This document shows, in pieces, positions 8,178 to 16,695 of a stretch of 47,508 nucleotides of DNA. Under the pieces are notes generated by a model. It was given only the letters and a program-made list of their open reading frames with translations, was not told the origin of the DNA and did no database searches. Source of the stretch: Chloroflexota bacterium (GTDB lineage Bacteria > Chloroflexota > Chloroflexia > QHBQ01); the NCBI GenBank assembly GCA_025355955.1, contig JANXYP010000242.1, positions 1 to 47,508 of the forward strand, in the 5' to 3' direction. Numbering within the stretch: the first letter of the stretch is position 1; every line of letters starts with the position of its first letter. Both the position numbers and the translations under genes were made by a program.

Positions 8178-8471
8178 TTGGAACATCAGAGCGACAGCAA
8201 TGGTGATCAGCAGGTGATGCAAACCTGGCTGCGCGACACCGGCAAGTTGCTGCTGGACGAGCGGCAGCGCAGCCGCGATCTGGAAGCGGCATTGTTGGAG
8301 AGCGAACGGCAGGAGCGCGAACTGGAGAGCCGAAACTGGCTGCTGGCGCAGACGGTGGCGACATTGAAGCAGGAGTTGCGCGATCTTGCCGCCCGCTATG
8401 ATGCGCTGCAGCAGGAGGTGGATGCGGTTACGGCAATCACTCTACCACCTGCGCCTCTACTTCGGACTTGA
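8178..8471 (+). CDS. small coiled-coil protein of unknown function
   Basis: About 97 residues, strongly charged, with a heptad-like pattern across most of its length (LLLDERQRSRDLEAALLESE and following), so a single long coiled coil is likely. No membrane segment or known motif is seen. AAGGGG lies 9 nt before TTG 8178, which I prefer; ATG 8157 is the alternative. Its 3' end overlaps the convergent MFS remnant by 35 bp. Function not recognised. Confidence 0.5.
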   Translation: MEHQSDSNGDQQVMQTWLRDTGKLLLDERQRSRDLEAALLESERQERELESRNWLLAQTVATLKQELRDLAARYDALQQEVDAVTAITLPPAPLLRT

Positions 8472-8958
8472 CGGCGCTGCCACTGCGCTGCGTCGCCTGG
8501 CGGTAGAGCAGGCTGACAGGGGTGAGCAGCAGCCCCGCCAGGGTGAGCGCGGCACGTAGCCCCCAGCCGTTGCCCACTGCGCCGACCACCGGCCCGCCTG
8601 CCACCTGCCCCAGCGCGTTTAGCTGGCTGCTGAATGACAGCACGGTGGCCCGCACTTTGGGGTCGAGGTTCTGGTTTAGCCACGCGCTGTACAGCGGCCA
8701 GTTGATGGTGTCGGCTATCACCTTCAGCCACAGCGCCACTACCGCCAGCGCAAAGTTGCCCACCAGCGCGAAGCCGATCACGCACCCGCTAGTCAGCACG
8801 TTGACCATCATCAGCACGCGGGTCAGTCGCGCCGTGTTGCTGATGTCGGTGCGGCGCACGAACAACTCGGTGGTGATGAAGCTGATGATAGTGCTGACCA
8901 CGCTGATGATGCCAAACCAGTCCTGCGGCTGCAGCGCACCCACGATGGGATACAGGGG
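8437..8958 (-). pseudogene. C-terminal half of an MFS transporter, truncated by a mobile element
   Basis: The minus-strand frame encodes about six membrane helices typical of the second half of a major facilitator protein (FVRRTDISNTARLTRVLMM, WLNQNLDPKVRATVLSFSSQ). MFS proteins usually have 12 helices and about 400 residues; here only about 170 remain. Going upstream, the frame is intact (PLYPIVGALQPQDWFG) right up to the inverted-repeat element at 8959-9188. On the far side of the element I see no N-terminal MFS half. The gene is therefore cut off and presumably non-functional. Confidence 0.7.
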
Positions 8959-9188
8959 GTCTGGGGGTAAGCCCCCAGCTGCTGAATTGCATAAATGCTG
9001 GGTTCGAGTAGTACGGTTGGCAGTGCGGCAGTTGCTAGCCGGTGTTTACGAGTAGCACAAATAATACCAATTAGCTATGGTGTCGCTATAGTTTGGGCCA
9101 GGGCGAACAACGGCTCGCCACTACAGAATTGTAGCATCTCCTTAGCGAACTGGTATAAGTTGCAGCATCTGGGGGCTTACCCCTAGAC
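8959..9188. mobile_element. about 230-bp inverted-repeat element, with a second element nested inside
   Basis: The ends are inverted copies of about 20 bp (GTCTGGGGGTAAGCCCCCAG at 8959-8978 and its near reverse complement at 9169-9188). There is no transposase gene inside, so it looks like a non-autonomous MITE-type element. It abuts the broken MFS gene and contains the 93-bp element at 9064-9156. A related end sequence appears in the 26127-26270 region. Confidence 0.65.
9064..9156. mobile_element. 93-bp MITE-like element, copy 1 (nested)
   Basis: Imperfect terminal inverted repeats ATACCAATTAGC / GCGAACTGGTAT surround a family 1-type palindrome core. The same element, of exactly the same length, occurs inverted at 45290-45382 and more diverged at 46865-46957. 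It is nested within the 8959-9188 element. Confidence 0.75.
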
Positions 9189-9277
9189 TTCCCTGAGTCG
9201 TACTCGACTTTCGTCTTATTTTGATGCCAATGGGCGGCTGTGTAGGGCTTCACCCTTATTGACCCTGGGCGGACGTG

Positions 9278-9302
9278 TTGGGGCGCACCGATGTGCGCCC
9301 TG
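9278..9302. repeat. family 1 palindrome with GCAC/GTGC stem
   Basis: TTGGGGCGCACCGATGTGCG followed by CCCTG. Same ends as the other family 1 units but a different, compensated stem. The 9189-9448 gap holds this, the hairpin at 9343 and no gene. Confidence 0.75.
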
Positions 9303-9342
9303 ATGGTGACAGTGTTACCGAGTATTAAAAGCAGGTTAGAAG

Positions 9343-9375
9343 CCGCCCGCCAGAGAAACTTTGTCTGGTGGGCGG
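9343..9375 (+). promoter_or_regulatory. leader hairpin upstream of the export operon
   Basis: CCGCCCGCCAGA and TCTGGTGGGCGG form a 12-bp stem with one wobble pair around a 9-nt loop, about 70 nt before the adaptor gene. It is followed by TGTAATTT, so it could be a weak terminator or attenuator, or the tail of a lost upstream transcript. Confidence 0.45.
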
Positions 9376-9448
9376 TGTAATTTAGGGCAGAGATAACTCC
9401 GTGCCAAACCCAATGGCAATTGTATCAAGAGAGATGGAGAGCAAGCGA

Positions 9449-11704
9449 ATGAATACAGCGCTCAAATGGATAATCGGCATCGTGGTGGTAGCCGCCGTCG
9501 TGGTGGGCGGGTTCTTCCTGTTCAAGGGACAGCAGAACAACGCCAGCGCCGCCGCTACCGTCAATACCGCGCAGGTAACCCGCGATACAATCCAGGCCAC
9601 GGTCAGCAGCAACGGCGCGGTGCAGCCCAATGCCGACCTTAACCTCGCGTTCGGCTCGAGCGGCACCGTTGCCCAGGTCAATGTCAAGGCGGGCCAGCGA
9701 GTCAAGACTGGCGATGTGCTAGCCAAGATTGACGACAGCCAGTTGCAACTGGCGGTTACGCAGGCTCAAGCGGGCCTGGCTTCGGCACAGGCCAACCTGG
9801 ACACCACCAAAGCAGGCGCAACCCAGAAGGACCTCACCGATGCTCAGGCCACCCTGAACTCGGCTAAAGCCAGCTACGACAAGGCCAAGACTGGCGGCTA
9901 CACTGCGGGCGACATTGCCAACGCTAAGGCCCAGCTTGCCTCAGCCCAGGCCAAGCTAGCCCAACTCAAGGTTGGCCCCACTGCTACCGACATCGCTAGC
10001 GCTAAGGCGACCCTCGACTCCGCCAGGATCAAGCTAGATCAGGCCCAGCATGGTAACGCCACCACTGCGGACATCGCCAGCGCCAAGGCCGCGCTCGACT
10101 CCGCCAAGATCAAGCTGCAGCAGGCCATCAACGGCAACGCCACTGCCAGCGATATTGCCACCGCCCAGGCCGCGCTCGATGCCGCCAAGGCCAAGCTGGC
10201 TACGGTGCAGGCTGGCCCCACCCAATCGACGGTCAGCGCTGCCCAGTTGAAAGTGACGGACGCGCAAACCTCGTTGGACAAGACCATCTCGCAGCAGCAG
10301 GCCAGCGTAAACGCCGCCCTCGATGCCCGCAACCAGGCCGACAATGCGGTGCGTAACGCCCAGGATAATCTCAACACGGTGTTTGCCCAGACCCATGATA
10401 GCAACGGCAACTTCAGGAGCGATCCCACTAACTCGCCCAACCACTTTGAGGATTTGTACGCCACGGCCCAGCGCACCCTGGCCGATGCGGTCAGCAGCCA
10501 GGACAAAGCCGCCACCGCTTACAGTGATGCACTGGTGCAGCAGCAAAACAGCGTGCAGGCGGCGCAGTCCGCCCTCGCAGATGCCAAGCAGCAGCTAACC
10601 GATACCCTCAAACCCCCCACCGCTGCTTCGGATCTAGCCTCGGCCCAGTCGGCAGTGGTTTCGGCGCAAGCCAGCCTCGACAAGCTGACCAAAGGCAGCA
10701 CTAGCAGCGACATCCAGACGGCGCAACTGGCGGTGGATCAGGCCCAGGCCAGCTACAATAAGCTGACCCAGGGCAGCACTGCTTCTGACATCAAGGCGGC
10801 GCAGGATGCGGTAACCCAGGCGCAGGCCAGCTACGACAAGTTGTTTGTTGCCGCCACTCCCGACACGATTGCCGCCGCCCAGGCGGCGGTAGTCTCGGCC
10901 CAGGCCAGCTACGATAAGATCGTCAATGGCGGCACTGCCGACGACCTTGCCACCGCCCAGTCGCAGGTGGATCAGGCGCAGGCTGCGCTTGATAATCTGA
11001 AGGCGGGGCCAACCCAGCAAGCCCTCAGCGTCTCGATGGCAAGCGTGGAGCAGGCTCAGGCCACCCTCGACCTCGACAAGCTGAAGCTGGTTGATGCGGT
11101 AATCACCGCCCCGTTCGGTGGCGTGGTAAACGCGGTCAACGTGGTATCGGGGCAGGTAATCGCCAGCGGCGCCGCCGTCGAATTGATTGACGATAGCAGC
11201 TACCATATCGACATCAATGTAGGCGAGGCGGATGTATCCAAGCTGGCGCTGGGTGAGGACGTAAACATTACCTTCGATGCAGTGCCAACCGCGACCGTGA
11301 CCGGCAAGCTCACCTTCATCGCCACCAAGAGTACGGTGTCTTCAAACGTAGTCAGCTACCTTACCACCATCACCATAGACTCAAAAACCGCTGCGGCAGC
11401 GGGGGTGAAGGCGGGGATGACCGCCAACGCGAACATCATCTACTTGTCGCACGCCAGCGTGCTGCTGGTACCCAACCGCGCGATTAAGACAGTGAGCGGG
11501 CAGAAGACCGTAACCGTGCGTAGCGGGGGGGTCAACCATGACGTTGCCGTGCAGACCGGCCTGAGCGACGGCACTAACACGGAGATTACCAGCAGCGACA
11601 TCGCTGAGGGCGATACGGTGGTGATTAACGCAACCACGACGACTACGAACGGTGGCGGTGGCGGCGGTGGTCGTGGTGGTTTCGGCGGCGGCTTCGGCGG
11701 CTAA
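9449..11704 (+). CDS. MacA/HlyD-family adaptor protein with a greatly expanded helical-repeat region
   Basis: The 751-residue product has an N-terminal membrane anchor (WIIGIVVVAAVVVGGFFLF). A first lipoyl-like half follows (GTVAQVNVKAGQRVKTGDVL), then about 460 residues of Ala/Gln/Lys-rich helical repeats. The second lipoyl half and beta-barrel come next (DAVITAPFGGVVNAVNVVSG), and a Gly-rich tail ends the protein. About eleven helical repeats are marked by breaks such as KVGPTATDIASA and LTKGSTSSDIQTA. MacA proteins are usually near 370-400 residues, so the hairpin domain is several times longer than normal. ATPase and permease genes follow, so it should be the adaptor of a MacB-type exporter. 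ATG 9449 fits the signal anchor best. Confidence 0.8.
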   Translation: MNTALKWIIGIVVVAAVVVGGFFLFKGQQNNASAAATVNTAQVTRDTIQATVSSNGAVQPNADLNLAFGSSGTVAQVNVKAGQRVKTGDVLAKIDDSQLQLAVTQAQAGLASAQANLDTTKAGATQKDLTDAQATLNSAKASYDKAKTGGYTAGDIANAKAQLASAQAKLAQLKVGPTATDIASAKATLDSARIKLDQAQHGNATTADIASAKAALDSAKIKLQQAINGNATASDIATAQAALDAAKAKLATVQAGPTQSTVSAAQLKVTDAQTSLDKTISQQQASVNAALDARNQADNAVRNAQDNLNTVFAQTHDSNGNFRSDPTNSPNHFEDLYATAQRTLADAVSSQDKAATAYSDALVQQQNSVQAAQSALADAKQQLTDTLKPPTAASDLASAQSAVVSAQASLDKLTKGSTSSDIQTAQLAVDQAQASYNKLTQGSTASDIKAAQDAVTQAQASYDKLFVAATPDTIAAAQAAVVSAQASYDKIVNGGTADDLATAQSQVDQAQAALDNLKAGPTQQALSVSMASVEQAQATLDLDKLKLVDAVITAPFGGVVNAVNVVSGQVIASGAAVELIDDSSYHIDINVGEADVSKLALGEDVNITFDAVPTATVTGKLTFIATKSTVSSNVVSYLTTITIDSKTAAAAGVKAGMTANANIIYLSHASVLLVPNRAIKTVSGQKTVTVRSGGVNHDVAVQTGLSDGTNTEITSSDIAEGDTVVINATTTTTNGGGGGGGRGGFGGGFGG

Positions 11705-11734
11705 TGCGGACGGCCTGGTTGTTCCCAACCCAAT

Positions 11735-11760
11735 GTAGGGGCGGGATTTATCCCGCCCTG
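11735..11760. repeat. family 1 palindrome between adaptor and ATPase genes
   Basis: Identical in core to the units inside the GT-C-like gene at 4362-4435. It sits in the 79-bp gap just before the ATPase ribosome binding site (AGGAGCAAGTAATG). Confidence 0.85.
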
Positions 11761-11783
11761 ACCCAGCGACACAGGAGCAAGTA

Positions 11784-12578
11784 ATGAGCAATCGTGTAGT
11801 TATCGAAGTAGACAGGCTGGTGAAGACCTATGAGATGGGCGATGTGCTGGTCAACGCCCTGCGCGGGGTCAGCTTCACCATCACCCAGGGCGAGATGATT
11901 GCGATTATGGGGCCATCCGGCAGCGGCAAAAGTACGCTGATGAACCTGCTCGGTTGCCTGGATGTGCCAACCAGCGGCATCTACAAGCTGGATGGCGATG
12001 AGGTTGGCAAGTTGAGCGGCGCGGCGCTAGCGAAAGCCAGGAGCAAGAAGATCGGCTTCGTCTTCCAGCAATTCAACCTTCTATCGCGCACCTCGGCACT
12101 GGAAAACGTCGAGTTGCCGATGATGTACGCGGGCATCAGCAGCGCTAAGGAGCGGCGTGAACGTGCGGTTGCCGCGCTTACCGCAGTCGGTCTCGCTGAT
12201 CGCCTGCATCACCGCCCCAACGAGCTATCTGGCGGCCAGCAGCAGCGGGTCGCGATCGCCCGCTCCCTGGTCAACAGCCCGACAATCATGCTGGCCGACG
12301 AGCCTACTGGCAACCTCGATAGCCGCAGCAGCGAGGAGATTATGGCAATCTTCCAGCGGCTGAACTACGAGCAGGGCATCACCGTTATCTTCGTCACCCA
12401 CGAGCCAGAAATTGCCGCGCACACACGCCGCATCCTACGCATCCGCGACGGTCTGCTAGCTAGCGACGAGCCGGTACTCAGCCCAGTCATCATCGGTGTG
12501 CCTACCAAACAAGAGCCAGACAAAGCGCAGCTCAACGGCCAGAGCGAAATATTGCCCATCGCGGCGGGCGTGGCCTGA
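11784..12578 (+). CDS. MacB/LolD-type ABC transporter ATPase
   Basis: Hydrolyses ATP to drive the exporter formed with the neighbouring permease and adaptor. The 264-residue product has Walker [10 protein letters not shown], the Q-loop FVFQQFNLL, the signature [15 protein letters not shown], Walker [13 protein letters not shown] and the H-loop VIFVTHEPE, all intact and typical of the MacB/LolD/FtsE group. The last 40 residues after the ATPase fold are a non-conserved tail. Start at ATG 11784 with AGGAG 6 nt upstream. It is 14 bp from the permease gene, clearly in the same operon. The transported substrate cannot be read from the sequence. Confidence 0.92.
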   Translation: MSNRVVIEVDRLVKTYEMGDVLVNALRGVSFTITQGEMIAIMGPSGSGKSTLMNLLGCLDVPTSGIYKLDGDEVGKLSGAALAKARSKKIGFVFQQFNLLSRTSALENVELPMMYAGISSAKERRERAVAALTAVGLADRLHHRPNELSGGQQQRVAIARSLVNSPTIMLADEPTGNLDSRSSEEIMAIFQRLNYEQGITVIFVTHEPEIAAHTRRILRIRDGLLASDEPVLSPVIIGVPTKQEPDKAQLNGQSEILPIAAGVA

Positions 12579-12592
12579 ACCAGGAGAACGTT

Positions 12593-13870
12593 ATGGGACT
12601 TCTACAGAGTATTCGGGTTGCCAGCCGCAGCCTGATGGGGAACAAACTCCGCACCATCCTGACCATGTTGGGCATCATCATCGGTGTGGCTGCGGTCATC
12701 GCCTTGATGGCCCTGGGCAGTGGCACCACTGCCAGCATCAACGCACAGCTGCAGGCGAACGGCACCAACCTGCTAACCGTCCGCGCAGGCGGTGGCGGCT
12801 TCGGGCCAGGCGGCCCTGGCGGCGGGGTGGGTAGCGCAGCCACCCTTACTTACGAGGATGCAGTCGCGCTTGCCGATGCTGCCAACGTGCCGGATGCGGC
12901 AGCGGTGGTGCCAGAGTTGGACGGCAACGCCCAGGTGGTCTACGCGGGCCAGAACAACAACTATCGCATCATCAGCACCACGCCAAACTATGGCGACGTT
13001 CACAACGATGCCACCAGCGAGGGTAACTGGTTCGACCTGACAGCGGTGAACGCTTCGCAGAATGTCGCGGTCATCGGCGCAACCGTGGTCACTGACATCT
13101 TCAACGGCACTGACCCGATCGGGCAGAGCATCCTGATCAACCGCCTCAGCTTCCGGGTGATCGGCGTGCTGGCAACTAAAGGCGGCAGCGGGTTCGGCAG
13201 CGTCGACGACCAGGTGTTCGTGCCGATCACCACGGGCTTCACCAAGCTGTTCGGCAAGCGGGCTGCCGTTGGCATCAAGGGTCACAGCGTCAGCAACATC
13301 ACCATCCAGGCGAGCGGTGCGAACACCACCAGCCAGGTGACTACAGAGGCAACCGATGTGCTGACTACCCGCCACAACATCGTGGTTGGTGGCACCAACG
13401 ATTTTAGCATCATCAACCAGGCATCCTTGCTCACCACCCTGGACAACATACTGGGCGCGATCACCGGCTTCCTGGGGGCAATCGCCTTCATCGCCTTGCT
13501 GGTGGGTGGCATCGGCATCATGAACATCATGCTGGTCAGTGTTACCGAGCGCACCCGCGAGATCGGTATCCGCAAGGCGGTGGGCGCAACCGAGGGCAAC
13601 ATCCTCACCCAGTTTCTGGTCGAAGCGATCATGGTCAGCGTGTTCGGCGGCATCCTCGGCATCGGGTTGGGGGCGCTGATCAGCTTTGTGGTCAGCTCAT
13701 TGGGCGGGCGGCTGTCGCTATTCGGTGGCACCACCATCACCGCCCAGATTGACCCCAGTGCGGTGTTGCTGGCAGTCGGTTTCAGCGTCGCCATCGGTTT
13801 GTTCTTCGGCATATACCCGGCCCGCCGCGCCGCACGGCTCAACCCGATTGACGCGCTGCGCTACGAGTAA
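12593..13870 (+). CDS. MacB-type ABC transporter permease (FtsX-like)
   Basis: The 425-residue product has the MacB layout: an N-terminal helix (MLGIIIGVAAVIALMALGSG), a large periplasmic-type domain of about 230 residues, and three C-terminal helices with the conserved cytoplasmic motif TERTREIGIRKAVGA. It ends with PARRAARLNPIDALRYE, a hallmark of this family. A Gly-rich segment (VRAGGGGFGPGGPGGGVG) is inserted right after the first helix, echoing Gly-rich parts of the adaptor and of the next protein. ATG 12593 follows AGGAG. It forms the transporter with the upstream ATPase and adaptor. Confidence 0.92.
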   Translation: MGLLQSIRVASRSLMGNKLRTILTMLGIIIGVAAVIALMALGSGTTASINAQLQANGTNLLTVRAGGGGFGPGGPGGGVGSAATLTYEDAVALADAANVPDAAAVVPELDGNAQVVYAGQNNNYRIISTTPNYGDVHNDATSEGNWFDLTAVNASQNVAVIGATVVTDIFNGTDPIGQSILINRLSFRVIGVLATKGGSGFGSVDDQVFVPITTGFTKLFGKRAAVGIKGHSVSNITIQASGANTTSQVTTEATDVLTTRHNIVVGGTNDFSIINQASLLTTLDNILGAITGFLGAIAFIALLVGGIGIMNIMLVSVTERTREIGIRKAVGATEGNILTQFLVEAIMVSVFGGILGIGLGALISFVVSSLGGRLSLFGGTTITAQIDPSAVLLAVGFSVAIGLFFGIYPARRAARLNPIDALRYE

Positions 13871-13995
13871 AGCAGTTGAAAGTGAAAAGTGAAAAGTTGA
13901 AAGTAGGAGTTGTCGGCTACCTAGCACGGTATCTCCCACTTTCCACAAAACTCTCAGTTTCAGCTTTCAACTTTCAACTTTCAACTTTCAACTAA
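13871..13995. repeat. inverted pair of heptamer arrays (GAAAGT / ACTTTCA)n
   Basis: The gap between the permease and the DUF5666-type gene begins with GAAAAGT/TTGAAAG repeats (about 13873-13903). It ends with more than four copies of TTTCAAC (13964-13993). The two arrays are complementary and could fold into a long hairpin in the operon mRNA. Confidence 0.75.
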
Positions 13996-14012
13996 AGCAA
14001 GGAGAAACAACC

Positions 14013-14678
14013 ATGTCAACCGATTACAACAAAAACCCCCTACCCCCCATGCCAATGCAGCCTGCGCCACTGCCGCCGGTAGAGCAGGTGCAGGTGAAAA
14101 AGAAGAGCAGCGGAGTGAACATCCCTACCTTCATCGTCAGCCTGGTGGTGGTTGCCGCGCTGGCAGGCGCAGGTGGCTGGTTCCTCGGCAACAACGGCGG
14201 CTACAGCAACGCGCAAAGCGACTTCCGCAATGATGCAAGAACCTTTGCCCAGAATGCGGGAGGCGCTGGTGGCTTCGGTGCGTTCGGCGCAGGCGGTGCG
14301 GGCGGCGCAGGTGCGACTGGCACACCCGGCGCGCGGCGCGGCACAGGTGCGGGTGGCTTCGGTGGTGGCGGCAACACCGGCAAAATCACGGCAGTCAACG
14401 GCAACAGCATTACCCTGGAGACCGCCAATAGCACCATCACCGTCAACACCGATAGTAACACCAAGGTCATCAACATAGGCACCGGCACAGTTGGCGACCT
14501 GAAGGTGGGCCAGCGCGTGACTGTGACGGGCGCAACCACCGGCAGCACGCAAACGGCTACCAACATCCTTATTGGCAATATCACCGGCCTGTTCGGCCGG
14601 CCCGGCGGCACTGGCGGTACTGGTGGCACTGGTGGCACTGGCGGCACAGGTAGTGGCGCGCCCGGTGGCAATGGCTAA
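14013..14678 (+). CDS. membrane-anchored Gly-rich protein with a DUF5666-like domain
   Basis: The 221-residue product has a short cytoplasmic N-terminus and one membrane helix (PTFIVSLVVVAALAGAGGWF). A Gly/Ala-rich linker follows, then a small beta domain (GKITAVNGNSITLETANSTI, VGDLKVGQRVTVTG) resembling DUF5666/OB-like domains, and a GGTGG-repeat tail. It is the last gene of the export operon, starting at ATG 14013 after GGAGAAACAACC. The shared Gly-rich style with the adaptor and permease suggests that it works at the outer face of the same exporter, but this is inference. A terminator follows. Confidence 0.75.
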   Translation: MSTDYNKNPLPPMPMQPAPLPPVEQVQVKKKSSGVNIPTFIVSLVVVAALAGAGGWFLGNNGGYSNAQSDFRNDARTFAQNAGGAGGFGAFGAGGAGGAGATGTPGARRGTGAGGFGGGGNTGKITAVNGNSITLETANSTITVNTDSNTKVINIGTGTVGDLKVGQRVTVTGATTGSTQTATNILIGNITGLFGRPGGTGGTGGTGGTGGTGSGAPGGNG

Positions 14679-14701
14679 TCTCAATATCCAGCTTATAGTC
14701 G

Positions 14702-14736
14702 AGCAGCCCCAGCGACGACTCGCGGGGCTGCTTTGC
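14702..14736 (+). terminator. intrinsic terminator of the export operon
   Basis: AGCAGCCCC pairs with GGGGCTGCT around a short loop, followed by TTGCTGTT. It lies 24 nt after the stop of the DUF5666-type gene. Confidence 0.7.
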
Positions 14737-14741
14737 TGTTG

Positions 14742-14833
14742 AGGGTGCGCGTCACGTTCTTGCATAACCGACCGGGGCGAACCGTTGTTAGCCCCTACGG
14801 ACGTTTGCCTTGCAAGAATGTGACGCGCACCCT
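14742..14833. mobile_element. 92-bp inverted-repeat element with a family 1 palindrome in the loop
   Basis: Arms of 23 bp (AGGGTGCGCGTCACGTTCTT... and its reverse complement, 22 of 23 matching) enclose about 46 bp that contain a GGGGCGAACCGTTGTTAGCCCC palindrome. No ORF is inside. Size and layout match the 93-bp elements, but the arm sequence is unrelated. Confidence 0.75.
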
Positions 14834-14870
14834 TCTCTGTTCAGGTGCGGTTTGTCATAGCTTGATGCCT

Positions 14871-14965
14871 GGGGTCGGATGCAATCCGCCCCTACGACAT
14901 TTCCAAGCTGCAATTTGATGAACTGCAACCCACCCCACCTTCCACCTTCTGCCCTCTACCTTCTA
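14871..14965. repeat. family 1 palindrome and (CCTTCTA)n heptamer array
   Basis: A degenerate family 1 unit (14872-14894) is followed by a pyrimidine-rich array of CCTTCTA/CCTTCCA 7-mers (about 14930-14965) that runs into the end of the ABC-F gene. No gene is seen in the 14834-14955 gap. Confidence 0.6.
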
Positions 14966-16602
14966 CCCTCGGCATACTCACTCCAGCCGCCCTCGAACTG
15001 GCGCAGGCTGCCGTCGCGTAGCTCCCAGATGCGATCGGCTACACGATCGAGGAAGTAGCGGTCATGGGAGATGACGATGACGGTGCCGGGGTAGTCGTCA
15101 AGGGCGCGCTCCAGCACCTCAGCGCTCTGGATGTCGAGGTTGTTGGTTGGCTCATCGAGCAGCAGGCAATTCGCCCCCCCCAGCATCAGGCAAGCCAGTT
15201 GCAGCCGTGCCTTCTCCCCGCCGCTGAGGGTGCTAACTAGGCGGCCCGCCTGCTCGTAGCCGAACATGAAGCGGCCGAGGAAGCCGTAAGCCTGCTGCTC
15301 ATACATCGGCTTGAGGTCGCGGATGGTCTGCGCCAGGGTCTTGTCCATGTCTAGCGATTGATGCTCCTGGGTGTAGAAGCCGGGCGCGATGCTGGGGCCG
15401 ATCCACACCTCACCGCTGCTGGGTTGCAAATCACCTGCGATCAGGCGGAACAGCACCGACTTGCCCGCCCCGTTCCCCCCCACGATACCAACGCGCTCAC
15501 CATGCCGCACCAGCCCATTTAGCCCGTGTAGCACGCTGACCTCACCATAGCCGTTGGCGGCGAACGACTTACTAACCTCGCGTAGCTCCACTACCTTCTG
15601 CCCGCCCCGCGACATGGGGTGCAACGCCAGCCCCATGCGGCGACGTTCCAGCACCGGCTTGTCTACCCGCTCGATGCGGTCAATCCGATGCTGAGTGGCC
15701 CGCGCCTTACGCATCAGTTTCTCTTTAGCGGCGGTACGGCTGGCCCAATCCTTGAAGCGGGCGACCACCTGCTCTAGCCGCTGAATCTCCTTCTGCTGGT
15801 CCTGATAATTCGCCATCTGCTGCGCCTGGGTCAATTCCTTCTGCACCGCGAACGCCGAGTAGTCGCCGTCGTACAGCTTCAGCCGCCCGTCTTCCAGTTC
15901 GGCGATCTGCGTGACCGTCTCATCTAGTAGATAACGGTCATGGGAGATGACGATCACTCCACCCGCGAAGTCGCGGATGACCGCCTCCAGTCGCGCCTTG
16001 CCTTCCAGGTCGAGATGGTTGTCCGGTTCGTCGAGCAACAGCAGGTCGGGGGCGGCCAGGATACAGCGGGCGATATGAGCCAGCTTCTTCTGGCCGCCGC
16101 TCATCGTCGCCAGCAATTCGCCAAACTCTTCGTCGCTGAAGCCAAGTTCGCGCAGCAGGCCGATGGCCTGGTTCAGCAGGCGCGGTCCGCCAGCAGCTTC
16201 GTATTCTTCGAGCAGGCGGGCGTGTTCCGCGCTGGTTTGTTCTAGCGCGGCCATGTTCTCGTACACAGCGGGGTCGGCAAAGGCGGCTTCGACCCGCTCG
16301 ATCGCCGCGCTGATGTGGGCCAGCTCAGGCTTGGCTTGCAGGGCAATCGCCAGCGGCGTGCTGCTCTCTGGCACCGGCACCTCCTGCGGCAGATAGGCGA
16401 TCCGCAACCCGCGCCGCGATACGACCTGCCCCTCGTCGGGTGATTCCAACGCGGCCACCAGCCGCAGCAGGCTCGACTTGCCCGCGCCGTTCGGCCCCAC
16501 CAGGCCGATGCGCTCACCCTCACCGATCTGCCAGGACAGATTCTCGAATACGGGCAGCGTACTGTAGTACCGCGCCACCTTCTCCACGCTCAAAAGCAAC
16601 AC
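14956..16602 (-). CDS. ABC-F family ATPase (ribosome-associated, EttA/Uup-like)
   Basis: Two ABC ATPase domains in one 548-residue chain without membrane segments. Domain 1 has Walker A GPNGAGKSS, signature MSGGQKK and Walker B LLLDEPDNHLD. Domain 2 has GGNGAGKSV, LSGGEKARLQ and LLLDEPTNNLD. Each has a conserved VISHDRY(L/F)L switch. A charged linker helix (about residues 250-330, the P-site tRNA interaction motif) lies between them. ABC-F proteins act on the ribosome, in translation control or antibiotic resistance; which applies here is not visible. Start is GTG 16602 with AAGGAG 10 nt upstream. It lies downstream of the bifunctional nuclease gene, separated by a long hairpin. Confidence 0.9.
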   Translation of the reverse strand: MLLLSVEKVARYYSTLPVFENLSWQIGEGERIGLVGPNGAGKSSLLRLVAALESPDEGQVVSRRGLRIAYLPQEVPVPESSTPLAIALQAKPELAHISAAIERVEAAFADPAVYENMAALEQTSAEHARLLEEYEAAGGPRLLNQAIGLLRELGFSDEEFGELLATMSGGQKKLAHIARCILAAPDLLLLDEPDNHLDLEGKARLEAVIRDFAGGVIVISHDRYLLDETVTQIAELEDGRLKLYDGDYSAFAVQKELTQAQQMANYQDQQKEIQRLEQVVARFKDWASRTAAKEKLMRKARATQHRIDRIERVDKPVLERRRMGLALHPMSRGGQKVVELREVSKSFAANGYGEVSVLHGLNGLVRHGERVGIVGGNGAGKSVLFRLIAGDLQPSSGEVWIGPSIAPGFYTQEHQSLDMDKTLAQTIRDLKPMYEQQAYGFLGRFMFGYEQAGRLVSTLSGGEKARLQLACLMLGGANCLLLDEPTNNLDIQSAEVLERALDDYPGTVIVISHDRYFLDRVADRIWELRDGSLRQFEGGWSEYAEGRR

Positions 16603-16630
16603 CTGTGGTCATCTCCTTGCTGTAATATGC

Positions 16631-16669
16631 CCAACGTCCGCGCTATGTTAGCATAAGCGCGGACGTTGG
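16631..16669 (-). promoter_or_regulatory. perfect 14-bp hairpin between nuclease and ABC-F genes
   Basis: CCAACGTCCGCGCT and its exact reverse complement flank an 11-nt loop, 28 nt before the ABC-F start. There is no T-tract, so it may be a processing or attenuation hairpin rather than a simple terminator. Confidence 0.6.
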
Positions 16670-16695
16670 CAATCAGTCATTGGATGTAGAGATGC

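Noticed and set aside
9401-11200. Long minus-strand ORFs opposite the adaptor gene
   Set aside because: They mirror the Ala/Gln codon repeats of the adaptor; no start signals or known domains.
14201-14671. Pro/Val-rich minus-strand ORF opposite the DUF5666-type gene
   Set aside because: Antisense of Gly-rich codons; the plus-strand gene has the start signal, membrane helix and folded domain.
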